Notes under the pieces: model-generated
What the model was told of the DNA's origin: nothing
The model's database searches: none
What the model saw: only the letters and a program-made list of their open reading frames with translations
Part shown: in pieces, positions 9,177 through 18,512 of the stretch
Layout: every line of letters starts with the position of its first letter
Position numbering within the stretch: the stretch's first letter is position 1
DNA from: Burkholderiales bacterium
Lineage (GTDB): Bacteria; Pseudomonadota; Gammaproteobacteria; Burkholderiales; Burkholderiaceae_C
NCBI GenBank assembly: GCA_016703325.1
Contig: JADJCH010000007.1
Coordinates: 124,001-188,000, forward strand
Length of the DNA: 64,000 nucleotides
Direction of reading: 5' to 3'
Made by a program: the position numbers and the translations under genes

Positions 9177-9815
9177 TCACAGGGCACGCAGCACCGCACG
9201 CACCGGCGAGGCGCAGGCGCCTGCCAGCTTCAGCGGCAGGGCGATCAGCTCGTAGTCGCCAGCCGGCACGGCGTCGAGCACCAGGTTCTCCAGCACGCGC
9301 AGGTCGTGGCGGCGCAGCACCTGGTGGGCCTCCAGCGTCTTGCTGTCGGCCGGGTCCACCGACGGGGTGTCGATGCCGACCAGCCGCACGCCGCGTTCGG
9401 CCAGCCAGGTCAGGGCCTCGGGCGCAAACGCGCTGAAGGCGGGGTTCCAGGCGGTGTCGGCGCGCTCGCAGGTGCGCAGCAGCACACGCGGCGGCAGGCC
9501 GGCTTCGGCGTGGCGCAGCTGCTCGATGCCGATCAGCGCCCCGCAGCCGATGGCATGGATGACCCGGCAGGGGCCGAGGTAGGCGTCCAGGCCGACCTGG
9601 TCGATCGACGCCGCGCCCTCGGCGTAGTGCAGCGGGGCGTCGGCATGCGCGCCGATGTGCGGCGACAGCGTCAGCGCACTCAGGTTGACCGGGCAGCCCG
9701 GGCCGATGCGGGCGGTCCAGCGCAGGTGGAACGGTTCATCCCCGGGAAAGATCGGCGCGTCGGCGCCGACCACGGGGGAAATGTCGTACAGCCTCGGTGG
9801 CGCAGCGCGGCTCAT
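9177..9815 (-). CDS. kynB: kynurenine formamidase (cyclase-type arylformamidase)
   Basis: A 212-residue metal-dependent hydrolase that removes formate from N-formylkynurenine. The signature HxGxHxDxPxH is seen as HIGAHADAPLHY (residues 53-64), which binds zinc, and YDISPVVGADAPIFPGD opens the protein as in other KynB enzymes. Its ATG follows directly on the stop codon of the marR gene with no gap, so the regulator and the pathway are one transcript. Order regulator-kynB-kynU-kynA covers the full tryptophan to anthranilate conversion. Confidence 0.95.
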   Translation of the reverse strand: MSRAAPPRLYDISPVVGADAPIFPGDEPFHLRWTARIGPGCPVNLSALTLSPHIGAHADAPLHYAEGAASIDQVGLDAYLGPCRVIHAIGCGALIGIEQLRHAEAGLPPRVLLRTCERADTAWNPAFSAFAPEALTWLAERGVRLVGIDTPSVDPADSKTLEAHQVLRRHDLRVLENLVLDAVPAGDYELIALPLKLAGACASPVRAVLRAL

Positions 9816-10337
9816 TCATGCCTCCCCGTGGGCAGGGGGTGCCGGCCGTGCCAGGTGCGCCCGCATCTGGCCCAGCAGGTCGTAGAGCTGCTGCTGATCG
9901 CCCACCGGCACACCCTCGAAGAGCCCACGCAGCCAGCCCTCGTGCTCGGCGGCCATCACCGCGAAGTCGGCGCCGCCCTTGGGGGTGAGCCGCACCCGCC
10001 AGGAGCGGCCGTCCTCCGGGTCGGGCAGGCGCTGCACCAGGCCTTCGGCCTCCAGCTGGGTGGTCAGGCCGGTGACGTTGCCGCCGGTGACCATCAGGCA
10101 GCGCGACAGCGCACTCATGCGCAGCCCGTCGGGGTGGCGCTCCAGCTGGGCCAGGTAGTCGAACCGTGCCAGCGAGGTGCCGAAGCGCTCGCGCAGCCGG
10201 GTGCGGATGTCCTGCTCGATCTGGGTGCTCAGCGACAGCAGGCGCAGCCAGGTGCGCACCGCAAGGTGGTCGTCGTCGGCTGCGCGGGCTTCGAGGCCCA
10301 GCGTGTGGCCGTCGAGGGTGCGGGGCGGGGTCTTCAT
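9816..10337 (-). CDS. MarR-family transcriptional regulator, probable regulator of the tryptophan/anthranilate regulon
   Basis: A 173-residue winged-helix protein. The MarR domain spans about residues 35-150, with RMSALSRCLMVTGGNVTGLTTQ as helix-turn-helix (quoted here in pieces: RMSALSRCLM and VTGGNVTGLT) and the wing DPEDGRSWRVRLTPKG. It is the first gene of the kyn operon and lies divergent to the aminobenzoyl-CoA operon; a perfect palindrome (10402-10421) in the shared promoter region is the obvious operator. MarR proteins of aromatic pathways often sense the CoA thioester or acid; 2-aminobenzoyl-CoA or anthranilate as effector is an inference. Confidence 0.9.
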   Translation of the reverse strand: MKTPPRTLDGHTLGLEARAADDDHLAVRTWLRLLSLSTQIEQDIRTRLRERFGTSLARFDYLAQLERHPDGLRMSALSRCLMVTGGNVTGLTTQLEAEGLVQRLPDPEDGRSWRVRLTPKGGADFAVMAAEHEGWLRGLFEGVPVGDQQQLYDLLGQMRAHLARPAPPAHGEA

Positions 10338-10348
10338 CCTGGGGCGTC

Positions 10349-10380
10349 GGGCAAGGGTAAGGGGAAGGGTAAGGGTTGGG
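10349..10380 (+). other. G-rich tract with quadruplex potential in the kyn leader
   Basis: Six runs of three or four G separated by 2-3 base spacers (pattern GGG-CAA-GGG-TAA-GGGG-AA-GGG-TAA-GGG-TT-GGG) lie on the plus strand, 12-43 bases upstream of the marR start codon. Four closely spaced runs are enough for an intramolecular G-quadruplex, so the DNA strand can be expected to fold under supercoiling. The marR-kyn transcript itself would carry the C-rich complement. Whether it affects expression is unknown. Confidence 0.5.
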
Positions 10381-10401
10381 CTCAGGGTTTCAATTTACTT
10401 C

Positions 10402-10421
10402 AGTTCTAAAGCTTTAGAACT
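10402..10421. promoter_or_regulatory. 20-bp perfect palindrome, probable MarR operator
   Basis: AGTTCTAAAGCTTTAGAACT is a perfect inverted repeat without spacer, set in an A/T-rich island inside the 130-bp gap between marR (minus strand) and the monooxygenase/reductase gene (plus strand). Size, symmetry and position fit a MarR dimer site controlling both promoters. It is 65 bases from the marR start and 46 bases from the plus-strand start. Exact -35/-10 elements could not be fixed. Confidence 0.75.
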
Positions 10422-10467
10422 AAACTAAAACCCGAACATCGAACCAAAGCCCTCTCGGAGCCTGCGC

Positions 10468-12791
10468 ATGAAGATCGTCTGCATCGGTGGTGGCCCGGCC
10501 GGCCTGTACTTCGGCCTGCTGATGAAGCAACTCAACCCGGCGCACGACATCACCATCGTCGAACGCAACCGGCCCTACGACACCTTTGGCTGGGGCGTGG
10601 TGTTCTCCGACGCCACGATGGGCAACATGCGCCTGTGGGACCCGGTGACGGCCGACGAGATCCAGCAGGCCTTCAACCACTGGGACGACATCGAGCTGCT
10701 GTTCAAGGGCCGGCGCATCCGCTCGGGCGGCCACGGCTTCGTCGGCATCGGGCGCAAGAAGCTGCTCAACATCCTGCAGGCGCGCTGCGAGGCCCTGGGC
10801 GTGAAGCTGGTCTTCGAGACCGACGTTGAGTCGGACCTGGACTACCCGGACGCCGACCTGATCATCGCCAGCGACGGCATCAACTCGCGAGTGCGCTCGC
10901 AGTACGCCAACACCTTCCAGCCCGACATCGTCACCCGGCCCAACCGCTACATCTGGCTGGGCACGCGCAAGCTGTTCGACGCCTTCACCTTCGATTTCCA
11001 GCGCACCGAACACGGCTGGTTCCAGGCCCACATCTACAAGTTCGACGAGACCACCACCACCTTCATCGTCGAGTGCCCCGAGCAGGTCTGGCTGGCACAC
11101 GGCCTGGACAAGGCGGACCAGGCCGACTCGATCGCCTTCTGCGAACGCCTGTTCGCCGACACGCTGCAGGGCGAGCCGCTGATGACCAACGCGCGCCACC
11201 TGCGCGGCTCGGCCTGGCTGAACTTCCAGCGCGTGGTCTGCGGCCAGTGGTGGCTGAAGAACACCCATGGTGCGCACGTGGTGCTGATGGGTGATGCGGT
11301 GCACACGGCGCACTTCGCAATCGGCTCGGGCACCAAACTGGCGCTGGAGGACGCGATCGAGCTGACCCGCCAGTTCAAACTGCTGGGCGACCGCCCCGAG
11401 CACATCGGCCAGGTGCTCGACACCTACCAGTCGCTGCGCAGCGTCGAGACCCTGCGCCTGCAGAACGCCGCCTGGAACGCGATGGAGTGGTTCGAAGTCT
11501 GCGGCGAGCGCTACTGCGACCCGTTCGAACCCGAGCAGTTCATGTATTCCATGCTCACCCGCAGCCAGCGCATCAGTCACGAGAACCTGCGCCTGCGCGA
11601 CGCGGGCTGGCTGGAAGGTTTTGAGCGGTGGTTCGCCAGCCGCACCGGGCTGGACGGCGAGCGGGCGCTGCCGCCGATGTTCACGCCGTTCAGGGTCCGG
11701 GGGCTGACGCTGAAGAACCGCGTCGTCGTCTCGCCGATGGCGCAGTACAGCGCGGTCGATGGTGTGGTCGGCGACTACCACCTGGTGCACCTGGGCGCGC
11801 GGGCCCTGGGCGGCGCCGCGCTGGTGATGGCCGAGATGACCTGCGTGAGCCCCGAGGCGCGCATCACCCCCGGCTGCCCGGGCCTGTGGACCGAGGCCCA
11901 GGGCGAGGCCTGGGCGCGCATCGTGCGCTGGGTGCATGCGAACAGCGACGCCAGATCGGCATGCAGCTCGGCCACGCCGGCCCCAAGGGCTCGACCTGCG
12001 CACCCTGGCAGGCCGCCGGCGCAGACCAGCCGCTGCCCGAGGGCAACTGGCCGCTGCTGGCGGCGAGCGCGCGGCCCTATCTGCCGGGCGGCCAAGTCCC
12101 GCGCGCCATGACCCGGGCCGACATGGACCGCGTGACCCAGGCCTTCGTCACTGCGGCCACGCGTGCGGCTGAAGCCGGCTTCGACTGGCTGGAGCTGCAC
12201 TGCGCGCACGGTTACCTGCTTTCCAGCTTCATCTCGCCGCTGACCAACCGCCGCGACGACACGTACGGCGGCTCCCTGGAAAACCGCCTGCGTTACCCGC
12301 TGAAGGTCTTTGCCGCAGTGCGTGCAGCCTGGCCAGGCGAGCGGCCGCTGTCGGTGCGCATCTCGGCGCACGACTGGGTGGACGGCGGCGTCACGCCGGC
12401 CGAGGCGGTGGAGATCGCCCGCGCCTTCAAGGCAGCCGGGGCGGACCTGATTGACGTCTCCTCCGGCCAGGTCTCGCCGCTGCAGAAGCCCACCTACGGC
12501 CGCATGTACCAGACCCCGTTTGCCGACCGCATCCGCCAGGAAGCCGGCATCGCCACGATGGCGGTGGGTGCGATCAGCGAGGCCGACCACGTCAACTCGA
12601 TCATCGCCGCCGGCCGCGCCGACCTCTGCGCGGTGGGCCGACCGCACCTGGCCAACCCGGCCTGGACGCTGGCCGAGGCGGCACGCATCGGCTACACGCC
12701 GATCGCCTGGCCGAAGCAGCTGGTGTCGGGCAAGTCGCAGATGGAAGCGCTGGCGCAGCGTGCGGCACAGCAGGCCGGAGCTGCGAAGTGA
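10468..12791 (+). pseudogene. 2-aminobenzoyl-CoA monooxygenase/reductase (bifunctional), frameshifted as read
   Basis: Two domains: an FAD-dependent aromatic hydroxylase (10468 to about 11660; start [16 protein letters not shown], later [16 protein letters not shown]) and an old-yellow-enzyme flavin reductase ([12 protein letters not shown] onward, [20 protein letters not shown]). Together they hydroxylate and reduce 2-aminobenzoyl-CoA, the step that removes ring aromaticity in the Azoarcus evansii aerobic pathway. The frame breaks at 11951-11954: upstream reads HANSDA, downstream resumes [13 protein letters not shown] in another frame, and one added C (GCC CAG instead of GCC AGA) restores a 774-residue protein of normal family length. 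A lost base in a C-run may be a sequencing error. ATG follows CGGAG by 7 bases. Its end overlaps the SDR start. Confidence 0.85.
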
Positions 12792-13546
12792 CGAGCCGGC
12801 ACATCGTCATCACTGGCGCGGCGCGCGGCATCGGCGCTGCGATCGCCCGCGTGCTGGCGGCCGACGGCCACCGGCTGACGCTGCTGGGCAGGCGGCTGGA
12901 CGCGTTGCAGGCGCTGGCAGCCACGCTGCCCGGCACCCACCACTGTGGTGTGGCCGACGTGGCCGACGAGGCCCAGGTGCAGGCCGCCTTCGACAGCGCA
13001 CGCGCCGCGCAGGGCCCGGTCTGGGGTCTGGTCAACAACGCCGGCCAAGCACAGAGTGCGCCGCTGCAGCGCACCTCTGCGGCGCTGTGGCAGCGCATGC
13101 TGGCGGTCAACCTGACCGGCCCCTTCCTGTGCAGCCGCGCGGCGTTGGCCGATCTGCGCAGCGCCGGCCAGGGCCGCATCGTCAACATCGCCAGCACCGC
13201 CGGCCAGCGTGGCTACGCCTATGTGGCCGCGTACAGCGCGGCCAAGCACGGCGTGGTGGGGCTGACGCGCTCGCTGGCGCTGGAGCTGGCGGCCAGCGGC
13301 ATCACCGTCAACGCCGTCTGCCCCGGCTACACCGAGACCGACCTGCTGCGCGAGAGCCTGGCCAACGTGGTGGCCCAGACCGGGCGCACGCCCGAGCAGG
13401 CGCGCGCCGAGTTCGCCGCCGGCAACCCCCAGCGCCGCATCGTGCAGCCCGAGCAGGTGGCCGACGCGGTGCGCTGGCTGCTGGGCGAAGGTGCCGCGGC
13501 CGTCACCGGCCAGTGCATCAGCGTCTGTGGCGGCGAAGTCATGTGA
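12788..13546 (+). CDS. short-chain dehydrogenase/reductase of the aminobenzoyl-CoA pathway
   Basis: A 252-residue classical SDR with cofactor motif TGAARGIG (residues 9-16), NNAG, and catalytic YSAAK. The GTG start overlaps the preceding stop (GTGA), so it is coupled to the monooxygenase/reductase gene. In 2-aminobenzoyl-CoA clusters an SDR serves as the beta-hydroxyacyl-type dehydrogenase acting on the ring after reduction; that substrate is inferred from position. The sequence is intact and ends in the usual SDR C-terminus ([12 protein letters not shown]). Confidence 0.88.
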   Translation: MTSRHIVITGAARGIGAAIARVLAADGHRLTLLGRRLDALQALAATLPGTHHCGVADVADEAQVQAAFDSARAAQGPVWGLVNNAGQAQSAPLQRTSAALWQRMLAVNLTGPFLCSRAALADLRSAGQGRIVNIASTAGQRGYAYVAAYSAAKHGVVGLTRSLALELAASGITVNAVCPGYTETDLLRESLANVVAQTGRTPEQARAEFAAGNPQRRIVQPEQVADAVRWLLGEGAAAVTGQCISVCGGEVM

Positions 13547-13563
13547 ACACCCGACGAGCAACC

Positions 13564-14427
<864 letters not shown>

Positions 14428-14428
14428 G

Positions 14429-15614
14429 ATGCGCCGCCTCAGCCACCTCAGCCACTTGGAGTGGCCCTTCTTCGAGGACCGCCACCGCACGCTGGCGGCC
14501 GAGCTCGACACCTGGGCCGGCGCCCGCGTGCCGCAGGGCCACGGCGCCGATGTGGACACCGAGTGCCGCGCGCTGGTGAAGTCGCTGGGCGCCGCCGGTT
14601 GGCTGCGGCATGCCGTGGCCGGCACGGCGCATGGCGGCGCGGCCGAAGTGATCGACACGCGCAGCATCTGCCTGATCCGCGAAACGCTGGCGCGCCACAG
14701 CGGGCTGGCCGACTTTGCCTTCGCCATGCAAGGCCTGGGCTCCGGGGCGATCAGCCTGGCCGGCACGCCCGAGCAGCGCGCCGCCTGGCTGCCAAAGGTG
14801 GCGGCCGGCGAGGCGATCAGCGCCTTTGCTCTCTCCGAGTCCGAGGCCGGCTCCGACGTCGCAGCCCTGGCCTGCACCGCGCGGCGATTCGGCGATTGGG
14901 GGCGACCACTACGTGCTGGATGGCGAGAAGACCTGGATCTGCAACGGCGGCATCGCCGACGTCTACGTGGCCTTCGCCCGCACCGGCGAGGCGCCGGGTT
15001 CGCGCGGCATCAGCGCCTTCATCGTGCCGGCCGGCACGCCCGGCTTCGAGATCGCCGAGCGCATCGACGTGATCGCGCCGCATCCGCTGGCGCGGCTGCG
15101 CTTCAGCGGCTGCCGCGTGCCTGCCAGCGCCCGCATCGGCGCGGCAGGCGAAGGGTTCAAGGTGGCGATGCGCACGCTGGACGTCTTCCGCACCTCGGTG
15201 GCCGCCGCCGCGCTGGGCTTTGCCCGCCGGGCGCTGGACGAGGGCCTGGCGCGCGCCACCACCCGCAGGATGTTCGGCGGCGTGCTGGCGGACTTCCAGC
15301 TCACCCAGGCCAAGCTGGCGCAGATGGCCACCACCATCGACTCGGCCGCGCTGCTGACCTACCGCGCCGCCTGGCAGCGCGACCAGGGCCGCAGCGTCAC
15401 CCGCGAGGCGGCGATGGCCAAGATGGTGGCCACCGAGGGCGCGCAGCAGGTGATCGACGCGGCGGTGCAGCTCTGGGGTGGCCTGGGCGTGGTCAGCGAG
15501 CAGCCGGTGGAGCGGCTCTACCGCGAGATCCGCGCGCTGCGCATCTACGAAGGGGCGACCGAGGTGCAGCAGCTGATCATCGCCCGTGAGTTGCTGAAGG
15601 AGGTGAGCGCATGA
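14429..15614 (+). pseudogene. acyl-CoA dehydrogenase of the aminobenzoyl-CoA pathway, frameshifted as read
   Basis: The N-terminal part (start [12 protein letters not shown] to [18 protein letters not shown]) and the C-terminal part ([11 protein letters not shown] to [10 protein letters not shown]) are in different frames. Both are clear acyl-CoA dehydrogenase sequence: [10 protein letters not shown] is the flavin signature, and [30 protein letters not shown] (quoted as its start WGGLGV and end RIYEGATE) the C-terminal one. The break is at a run of five G (14898-14902); removing one G gives a continuous 394-residue protein, normal for the family. It would oxidise a cyclic or ring-opened CoA ester, passing electrons to ETF. 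The end overlaps the ligase start by 4 bases. Homopolymer error or true mutation are both possible. Confidence 0.85.
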
Positions 15615-17239
15615 TCCGCAGTGCCCACACCGATACTTTTGCGCGGGACCACCTGCCCACGCCCGAGGCACAGCCGCAGTTCCTCTTCGATCGGCCCGAG
15701 CTGCAGTTTCCCGAGCGGCTGAACTGCGCCAGCGAACTGCTCGACCGCCATGTGGCCGAGGGTCGCGGCGAGCGCGTGGTGATCCGCGCCCCTGGCGGGC
15801 TGGTCTGGACCTATGCCGAGCTGCAGGACCGGGCCAACCGCATCGCCGAGGTGCTGGTCGGCGAGATGGGCCTGGTGCCCGGCAACCGCGTGCTGCTGCG
15901 CGCACCCAACAACCCGATGCTGGCGGCCTGCTGGTTCGGCGTGATCAAGGCGGGCGGCATCGCGGTGGGCACCATGCCCCTGCTGCGCGCCAAGGAGTTG
16001 CGGGCCATCATCGAGAAGGGCCAGGTCACGCATGCGCTCTGCGATGCCCAGCTGGCCGAGGAGCTGGCGCTGGCCCGGCCGGAGGTGCCGGTGCTGCGAC
16101 AGGTGCGCCACTTCAACGGGGCCGGCCTGGACGTTTCGCCTGATGGGCTGGAGGCGGCGATGGCGCGCCAGAGCGGGCGCTTCGCCAACGTGGACACCGC
16201 GGCCGACGACTGCTGCCTCTTCGCCTTCACCTCCGGCACCACCGGCATCCCGAAGGCGACGATGCACTTCCACCGCGACGTGATGGCGGTGTGCGCCTGC
16301 TTCCCACGCCACATCCTGCGGCCCCGGCCGGACGATGTTTTCATCGGCAGTCCTCCGCTGGCCTTCACCTTCGGGCTGGGCGGCCTGCTGCTGTTCCCGA
16401 TGACGGTGGGCGCCAGCACCGTGCTGCTGGAGAAGGCCGGCCCGCCGCAGTTGCTGGACGCCATCCAGGCCTTTGGCGCCACCACGCTGGTCACCGCACC
16501 CACCTCCTACCGCACGCTGGCCCTGCGTGGCACGGAGCTGCGCCGCACGCCGCTGCGCCAATGCGTCTCGGCGGGAGAAGCGCTGCCCGCCGCCACTCGC
16601 GCGCAGTGGAAGGAGGCCACCGGCATCGAGATCATCGACGGCATCGGCGCCACCGAACTGCTGCACATCTTCATCTCCGCCGCCGAGGCGCACAGCCGCC
16701 CCGGCGCCACCGGCCGTGCGGTGCCGGGCTACCGCGCCAGGGTGATCGACGAGGCCGGCCAGGAATGCCCGCCCGGCACCGTGGGCAAGCTCGCGGTGCA
16801 GGGCCCCACCGGCTGCCGTTACCTGGACGATGCGCGCCAGGCCGGTTACGTCCAGGACGGCTGGAACCTCACCGGCGACGCGTACCTGATGGACGTCGAC
16901 GGCTACTTCTTCTACCAGGCGCGCACCGACGACATGATCGTCTCGGCCGGCTACAACATCGCCAGCCCGGAGGTGGAGGACGCGCTGATGACCCACCCCG
17001 CCGTGGCCGAGTGCGCGGTGATCGGCGTGCCCGACGAGCAGCGCGGCCAGATCGTCAAGGCCTTCGTGGTGCTGTGCCCGGGCCAGGTGGGCGACGACGC
17101 GATGGCCCATGCGCTGCAGGCGCACGTCAAACAGACCATCGCACCCTACAAGTACCCGCGCGCGGTCACCTTCCGCAGCGACCTGCCGCGCACCCAGACC
17201 GGCAAGCTGCAGCGCTTCAAACTCAAGGAATCGGAATGA
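15611..17239 (+). CDS. 2-aminobenzoate-CoA ligase (benzoate-CoA ligase family)
   Basis: A 542-residue adenylate-forming enzyme. The P-loop-like motif [10 protein letters not shown], the A5 region [11 protein letters not shown], and the late motif [22 protein letters not shown], whose K in TGKLQR is the catalytic lysine, are present (shown in parts). Homologues activate anthranilate to 2-aminobenzoyl-CoA with ATP and CoA; the link to kynureninase, which makes anthranilate, supports that substrate over benzoate. The ATG overlaps the acyl-CoA dehydrogenase end, and the stop overlaps the Rid gene start, so translation is coupled through the operon. Confidence 0.9.
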   Translation: MIRSAHTDTFARDHLPTPEAQPQFLFDRPELQFPERLNCASELLDRHVAEGRGERVVIRAPGGLVWTYAELQDRANRIAEVLVGEMGLVPGNRVLLRAPNNPMLAACWFGVIKAGGIAVGTMPLLRAKELRAIIEKGQVTHALCDAQLAEELALARPEVPVLRQVRHFNGAGLDVSPDGLEAAMARQSGRFANVDTAADDCCLFAFTSGTTGIPKATMHFHRDVMAVCACFPRHILRPRPDDVFIGSPPLAFTFGLGGLLLFPMTVGASTVLLEKAGPPQLLDAIQAFGATTLVTAPTSYRTLALRGTELRRTPLRQCVSAGEALPAATRAQWKEATGIEIIDGIGATELLHIFISAAEAHSRPGATGRAVPGYRARVIDEAGQECPPGTVGKLAVQGPTGCRYLDDARQAGYVQDGWNLTGDAYLMDVDGYFFYQARTDDMIVSAGYNIASPEVEDALMTHPAVAECAVIGVPDEQRGQIVKAFVVLCPGQVGDDAMAHALQAHVKQTIAPYKYPRAVTFRSDLPRTQTGKLQRFKLKESE

Positions 17240-17655
17240 GCAAACAGCTGCTGCAACCGGCCGGCTGGGCCGCCCCCAAGGGCTACGCCAATGGTGTGGC
17301 CGCCAGCGGACGCCTGGTCTTCGTCGCCGGCCAGATCGGCTGGAACGCCGCCAGCGCGTTCGACAGCGACGACCTGGTCGACCAGGTCCGCCAGGCGCTG
17401 TTGAACGTGCGCACGGTGCTGGCCGAGGCCGGCGCGGGCCCAGAACACGTCTGCCGCATGACCTGGTACCTGGTCGACAAAGGCGAGTACCTGGCCCGCG
17501 CCGCCGACATCGGCCGCGCCTACCGCGAGGTGCTGGGACGCGAGTTTGCCGTCGCGATGAGCGCGGTCCAGGTGGCGGCGCTGATCGAGGATCGGGCGAA
17601 GGTGGAGATCGAAGTGACGGCGGTGCTGCCGCATGCGGCATCCATCACCCCTTGA
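17236..17655 (+). CDS. Rid (YjgF/YER057c/UK114) family protein of the aminobenzoyl-CoA operon
   Basis: A 139-residue Rid-fold protein (AAPKGYANGV, GRLVFVAGQIGW, then EDRAKVEIEVTAV). Classical RidA hydrolyses enamines and imines using an arginine in the segment before the last strands (RSxVEVA-type); here the equivalent reads AMSAVQVAAL, with Met where Arg is expected. An enamine-deaminating role would suit a pathway that must lose the 2-amino group, but the missing arginine makes classical RidA chemistry doubtful. The start is in an ATGA overlap with the ligase stop. It is the last gene of the operon. Confidence 0.88.
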   Translation: MSKQLLQPAGWAAPKGYANGVAASGRLVFVAGQIGWNAASAFDSDDLVDQVRQALLNVRTVLAEAGAGPEHVCRMTWYLVDKGEYLARAADIGRAYREVLGREFAVAMSAVQVAALIEDRAKVEIEVTAVLPHAASITP

Positions 17656-17675
17656 TGGCCAGCGAAAATGGCTGC

Positions 17676-17936
17676 ATGACCGACGCCGACCCCTCACCCC
17701 AGGCACAACCCCGCAATCCGCTGCACGGCCTGACGCTGGAGGCCATCGTCACCGCGCTGCAGCAGGAGTACGGCTGGGAGGGCCTGGATGCACGCATCCC
17801 GCTGCGCTGCTTCGCCTACGAACCCAGCATCGCCTCCAGCCTCAAGTTCCTGCGCAAGACACCCTGGGCGCGCGAGAAGGTGGAGGGGCTGTACCTGTTC
17901 ATGCTGCGGGAGCGGCAGCGCAGCAGGCGGGGGTGA
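17676..17936 (+). CDS. VF530 family DNA-binding protein (DUF2132)
   Basis: An 86-residue protein matching the VF530 family: NPLHGLTLEAIVTALQQEYGW, split here as NPLHGLTLEAIV and YGWEGLDARIPL, then CFAYEPSIASSLKFLRKTPWAR and a basic tail. The family folds like a small helical DNA-binding domain and includes Vibrio VF0530; its cellular role is unknown. An in-frame ATG at 17655, overlapping the Rid stop, would add 7 residues; the second ATG is preferred because the domain begins soon after, but either is possible. It may be transcribed with the preceding operon. Confidence 0.82.
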   Translation: MTDADPSPQAQPRNPLHGLTLEAIVTALQQEYGWEGLDARIPLRCFAYEPSIASSLKFLRKTPWAREKVEGLYLFMLRERQRSRRG

Positions 17937-18055
17937 GCGGCGTCGCAGGGGAAGTCCGAACGCCACACGCCGGCTTCTTGGCCGGCTCTCGTGCCCAGGA
18001 TGCTGCACTGCGGAAAGTTCGGCACGGAGCACCCGCTTCGGTTACCATCCGTCGG

Positions 18056-18084
18056 TTGATATGTGCAAGACCGTCCACTCTTAG
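18056..18084 (+). promoter_or_regulatory. possible sigma-70 promoter of the cold-shock gene
   Basis: TTGATA, a 17-base spacer and TCTTAG lie 120 bases before the cold-shock start codon. The -35 is good and the -10 poor, so this is tentative. It would give a leader of roughly 110 bases, consistent with the long structured 5' leaders of cspA-type genes. The stretch from 17937 to here holds a GCCGGC hairpin near 17970-17987 without U-run. Confidence 0.3.
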
Positions 18085-18203
18085 GTCTTTCTGCCCGCTC
18101 CGACGTTCTGTCGGCGGTCGAGTCGAATCCCCTTTTGAAGATCTTCTTGGCGTCTCTTCGCTGGGTGCGCTGTTGCGCCCGGCAACTTCGAAAGGAATTC
18201 GAT

Positions 18204-18416
18204 ATGACGACTGAAACCGGTACCGTGAAATGGTTCAACGAAGGCAAGGGCTTCGGGTTCATCGCCCCTGATAGCGGTGGCAAGGACCTCTTCGCTCATT
18301 TCAAGGAAATTCAGGGCAGCGGGTTCAAGACGCTGACTGAAAATCAGCGAGTGCAATTTGAGGTGACCCAGGGCCAGAAGGGCCCGCAGGCCTCGAAGAT
18401 CCGCGATCTGGGCTGA
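18204..18416 (+). CDS. cold-shock domain protein (CspA family)
   Basis: A 70-residue single cold-shock domain. RNP1 KGFGFIAPD and RNP2 DLFAHFKEI are both complete, as are the opening [11 protein letters not shown] and ending [10 protein letters not shown]. It binds single-stranded RNA and DNA, melting secondary structure. Shine-Dalgarno AAAGGA is 8 bases before the ATG, and an intrinsic terminator lies at 18467-18490. The long untranslated leader suggests post-transcriptional temperature control, as in known cspA genes, but this is not shown by the sequence alone. Confidence 0.95.
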   Translation: MTTETGTVKWFNEGKGFGFIAPDSGGKDLFAHFKEIQGSGFKTLTENQRVQFEVTQGQKGPQASKIRDLG

Positions 18417-18466
18417 GCCGGATCGAAGGGCTGGATGTTGGGCAGGTCCTGACATCCGCCGATGAA

Positions 18467-18490
18467 GGCGCGGCTGGTCCGCGCCTTTTT
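18467..18490 (+). terminator. Rho-independent terminator after the cold-shock gene
   Basis: A perfect 7-bp stem GGCGCGG / CCGCGCC with a 5-base loop is followed by TTTTT, 51 bases after the cold-shock stop codon. It separates this gene from the serine protease gene, whose start is 23 bases further on. Confidence 0.88.
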
Positions 18491-18512
18491 CTTTTCTTCG
18501 AAGGATTTCCCC

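Noticed and set aside
10420..12003. Long antisense open frame (527 codons, minus strand) over the monooxygenase/reductase gene
   Set aside because: It is a shadow frame typical of high-GC coding DNA; the protein has no motifs, and the plus strand encodes clear flavoenzyme domains.
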